From positions 62,001 to 126,000 of the forward strand of contig JAEUUI010000030.1 in the NCBI GenBank assembly GCA_016786585.1: a DNA stretch of 64,000 nt, in the 5' to 3' direction. Source of the DNA: Cyclobacteriaceae bacterium (GTDB lineage Bacteria > Bacteroidota > Bacteroidia > Cytophagales > Cyclobacteriaceae). Within the stretch, counting starts at the first letter, position 1. Each line of letters opens with the position of its first letter. The notes below the pieces were generated by a model. That model had not been told where the DNA came from and made no database searches. It worked only from the letters and a program-made list of their open reading frames with translations. The position numbers were made by a program, and so were the translations under genes. This document shows positions 62,667-64,000 of the stretch, one piece after another.

Positions 62667-64000
62667 TTTTCGAAGATAGCGAAATTATGGGAATTATCAT
62701 CTCTTCCAGGCTTACACCTCCATGCTGAAACGTGTCTTTGTAGAAGTTGACGTAGTAGTTGTAGTTGTTCGGGTAAGCAAAGAACTGATCTTCAATGGCA
62801 AACACGTACGAAGTTGACACATTCACCTTCGGCAGAAACAGGCGCTCAGGTTTTGCTACCTGCATAACTTTGTTGCCCTCGTATCCGAGGTTCTTGCCTT
62901 GCTTGTAACGGAGGTTGGTGTTCACCGCTTTATCACCCACAATTTTAAAAGCCCGCTTCACGCGGATGGTTCCATGATCGGTGGTGATAATCACCCTGGC
63001 ATTTTTCTCTGAAATCTTCCGGAAGATCTCCAGTAAGGGTGAATGCTCAAGCCATGATTTTGTGATCGAACGGTAGGCCGATTCATCCGGAGCAAGCTCA
63101 CGCACCATCGCCATATCAGTCCGCGCATGCGAAAGCATATCCACGAAGTTGTATACAATCACGTTCAGGTCATTCTTAAAAAGATTATTCACTGAATCTG
63201 CGAGCTCGCGACCAGCTTCCAGGTTTTTAATTTTATGATACGAGAACTTAATGTTCAGATTGTTCTTTTTAATCTGCTTTTCCAGAAAGCTGTCTTCAAA
63301 ATTATTCTTACCCTCATCTTCATCTTCGCCAACCCAAAGATCAGGTTGAAGCTTTGCCATTTCAGCCGGCATCATTCCGGAAAAAATTGCATTGCGCGAG
63401 TACGCGGTTGTGGTCGGAAGAATTGAATAGTAGGTTTCCTCCTTCTCAACATTAAAGTACTCTGCGATAACCGGCTCGATAACTTTCCATTGATCATACC
63501 GGAGATTATCAATCAACAGCATAAAAACAGGTTTTCCCGGACTTAATTCAGGAAACACTTTTTTCTTCATCAGCTGGTGCGAGAGCAAGGGCTTGTCGCT
63601 GTTGGGGTCGTTCAGCCACTTTTCATAGTTCTTGATGATGAACTTCGCAAAGTTTGCGTTTGCTTCCGTTTTTTGGGTTTCAAACACATCCTTCATGTCG
63701 TTACTGTCGGATGTATCCAACTCAAGTTCCCAATACACCAGCTTCTTGTAGATATCTGCCCAGGCTTCATGGTTCATATCGTCCATAAATGCCATGCTGA
63801 TCTTGCGAAATTCCTGCTGGTAATTCAGGTTTGTCTTTTCAGTAACGAGGCGTTTGTTATCAAATATCTTTTTTACCGAAAGCAGAATCTGACTCGGGTT
63901 CAATGGCTTGATCAGGTAGTCGGCAATCTTGGATCCGATGGCCTCTTCCATGATATGTTCCTCTTCGTTCTTGGTGATCATCACCACCGGAAGATTCGGC
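62656..64000 (-). CDS. porX: PorX-type response regulator with PglZ domain (N-terminus beyond window)
   Basis: The frame runs off the right edge, so about 75 N-terminal residues with the phosphoacceptor Asp are missing. What is left begins at PNLPVVMITKNEEEHIM, the second half of a receiver domain, with the conserved Lys in YLIKPLNP. A helical linker follows, then a PglZ alkaline-phosphatase-fold domain with FMLLIDNLRYDQW, STTTAYSRNAIFSG-like and ITTDHGTIRVKR metal-site segments. PorX, with the histidine kinase PorY, controls T9SS genes and cleaves cyclic oligonucleotides. The window's two T9SS cargo genes would be served by the system it controls. Confidence 0.92.
   Translation of the reverse strand, partial: PNLPVVMITKNEEEHIMEEAIGSKIADYLIKPLNPSQILLSVKKIFDNKRLVTEKTNLNYQQEFRKISMAFMDDMNHEAWADIYKKLVYWELELDTSDSNDMKDVFETQKTEANANFAKFIIKNYEKWLNDPNSDKPLLSHQLMKKKVFPELSPGKPVFMLLIDNLRYDQWKVIEPVIAEYFNVEKEETYYSILPTTTAYSRNAIFSGMMPAEMAKLQPDLWVGEDEDEGKNNFEDSFLEKQIKKNNLNIKFSYHKIKNLEAGRELADSVNNLFKNDLNVIVYNFVDMLSHARTDMAMVRELAPDESAYRSITKSWLEHSPLLEIFRKISEKNARVIITTDHGTIRVKRAFKIVGDKAVNTNLRYKQGKNLGYEGNKVMQVAKPERLFLPKVNVSTSYVFAIEDQFFAYPNNYNYYVNFYKDTFQHGGVSLEEMIIPIISLSSKNAS

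Noticed and set aside
1-64000. tRNA, rRNA, CRISPR arrays, insertion sequences and prophage genes
   Set aside because: I looked through the intergenic stretches for T-loop signatures, regularly spaced repeats and transposase or integrase motifs and found none.

Overview
The window is a stretch of chromosome from a member of the Bacteroidota, most probably order Cytophagales. The signs are cargo proteins with type IX secretion (T9SS) sorting domains (types A and B), a partial porX gene, Bacteroidota-only families (DUF4290, DUF6090, PorT-like outer-membrane barrels), promoters of the -33 TTG / -7 TAnnTTTG kind, and almost no Shine-Dalgarno sequences. Genus cannot be fixed from this sequence. I saw no tRNA, rRNA, insertion sequence, prophage or CRISPR array.

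Layout. 1-6.9 kb: end of a probable acyltransferase, gpsA, HIT protein, greA, a membrane pentapeptide-repeat protein, mgtE, rsmA/ksgA, pdxA and a TerB-like protein. 7-11.6 kb: a fatty-acid and translation cluster (DUF177, rpmF, fabH, efp, accB, accC). 11.6-15.9 kb: a Tat-exported sugar isomerase-like protein and a 1102-residue ThuA/sugar dehydrogenase/PKD/cytochrome c/CBM fusion lipoprotein. 15.9-18.1 kb: a small protein plus nucleotidyltransferase pair, DUF3109 and an orphan TcmP. 18.2-22.7 kb: UvrD/PcrA helicase, DUF4290 and murA, whose active-site Cys is Asp. 22.7-26.4 kb: two AT-rich envelope genes. 26.4-32.7 kb: xth, a tiny basic protein, hisS, hutH, a T9SS type B protein and ybaB. 32.7-37 kb: glycosyltransferase, PspC, an OmpA/TPR lipoprotein and pdhB. 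37-47.2 kb: mostly envelope and secreted proteins (a three-repeat small protein, NagX-like acyltransferase, SPFH protein, barrels, patatin, DUF2383-like protein, M64 peptidase).

47.2-47.5 kb is the most unusual part. It is the only gap over 300 bp and contains nested and crossing complementary segments, a perfect but sequestered Shine-Dalgarno followed by a 22-codon ORF, and a strong plus-strand terminator, with no conventional gene on that strand. I propose an undescribed structured RNA or riboregulated small ORF.

47.5-50.1 kb: a tightly overlapping operon of fumarylacetoacetase, a membrane protein and a flavin reductase. 50.2-56.1 kb: an EmrAB-TolC-type efflux operon facing a MarR repressor gene, with a clear palindromic operator between them, then an rRNA methyltransferase. 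56.1-64 kb: MFS transporter, valS, DUF6090, and an overlapping porX-tsaE-ald operon cut by the window edge.

Functional themes: membrane lipid and fatty-acid synthesis (gpsA, fabH, accBC), amino-acid catabolism (hutH, fahA, ald), T9SS regulation and cargo (porX, the 30.4 kb and 45.3 kb proteins), and MarR-controlled drug efflux.
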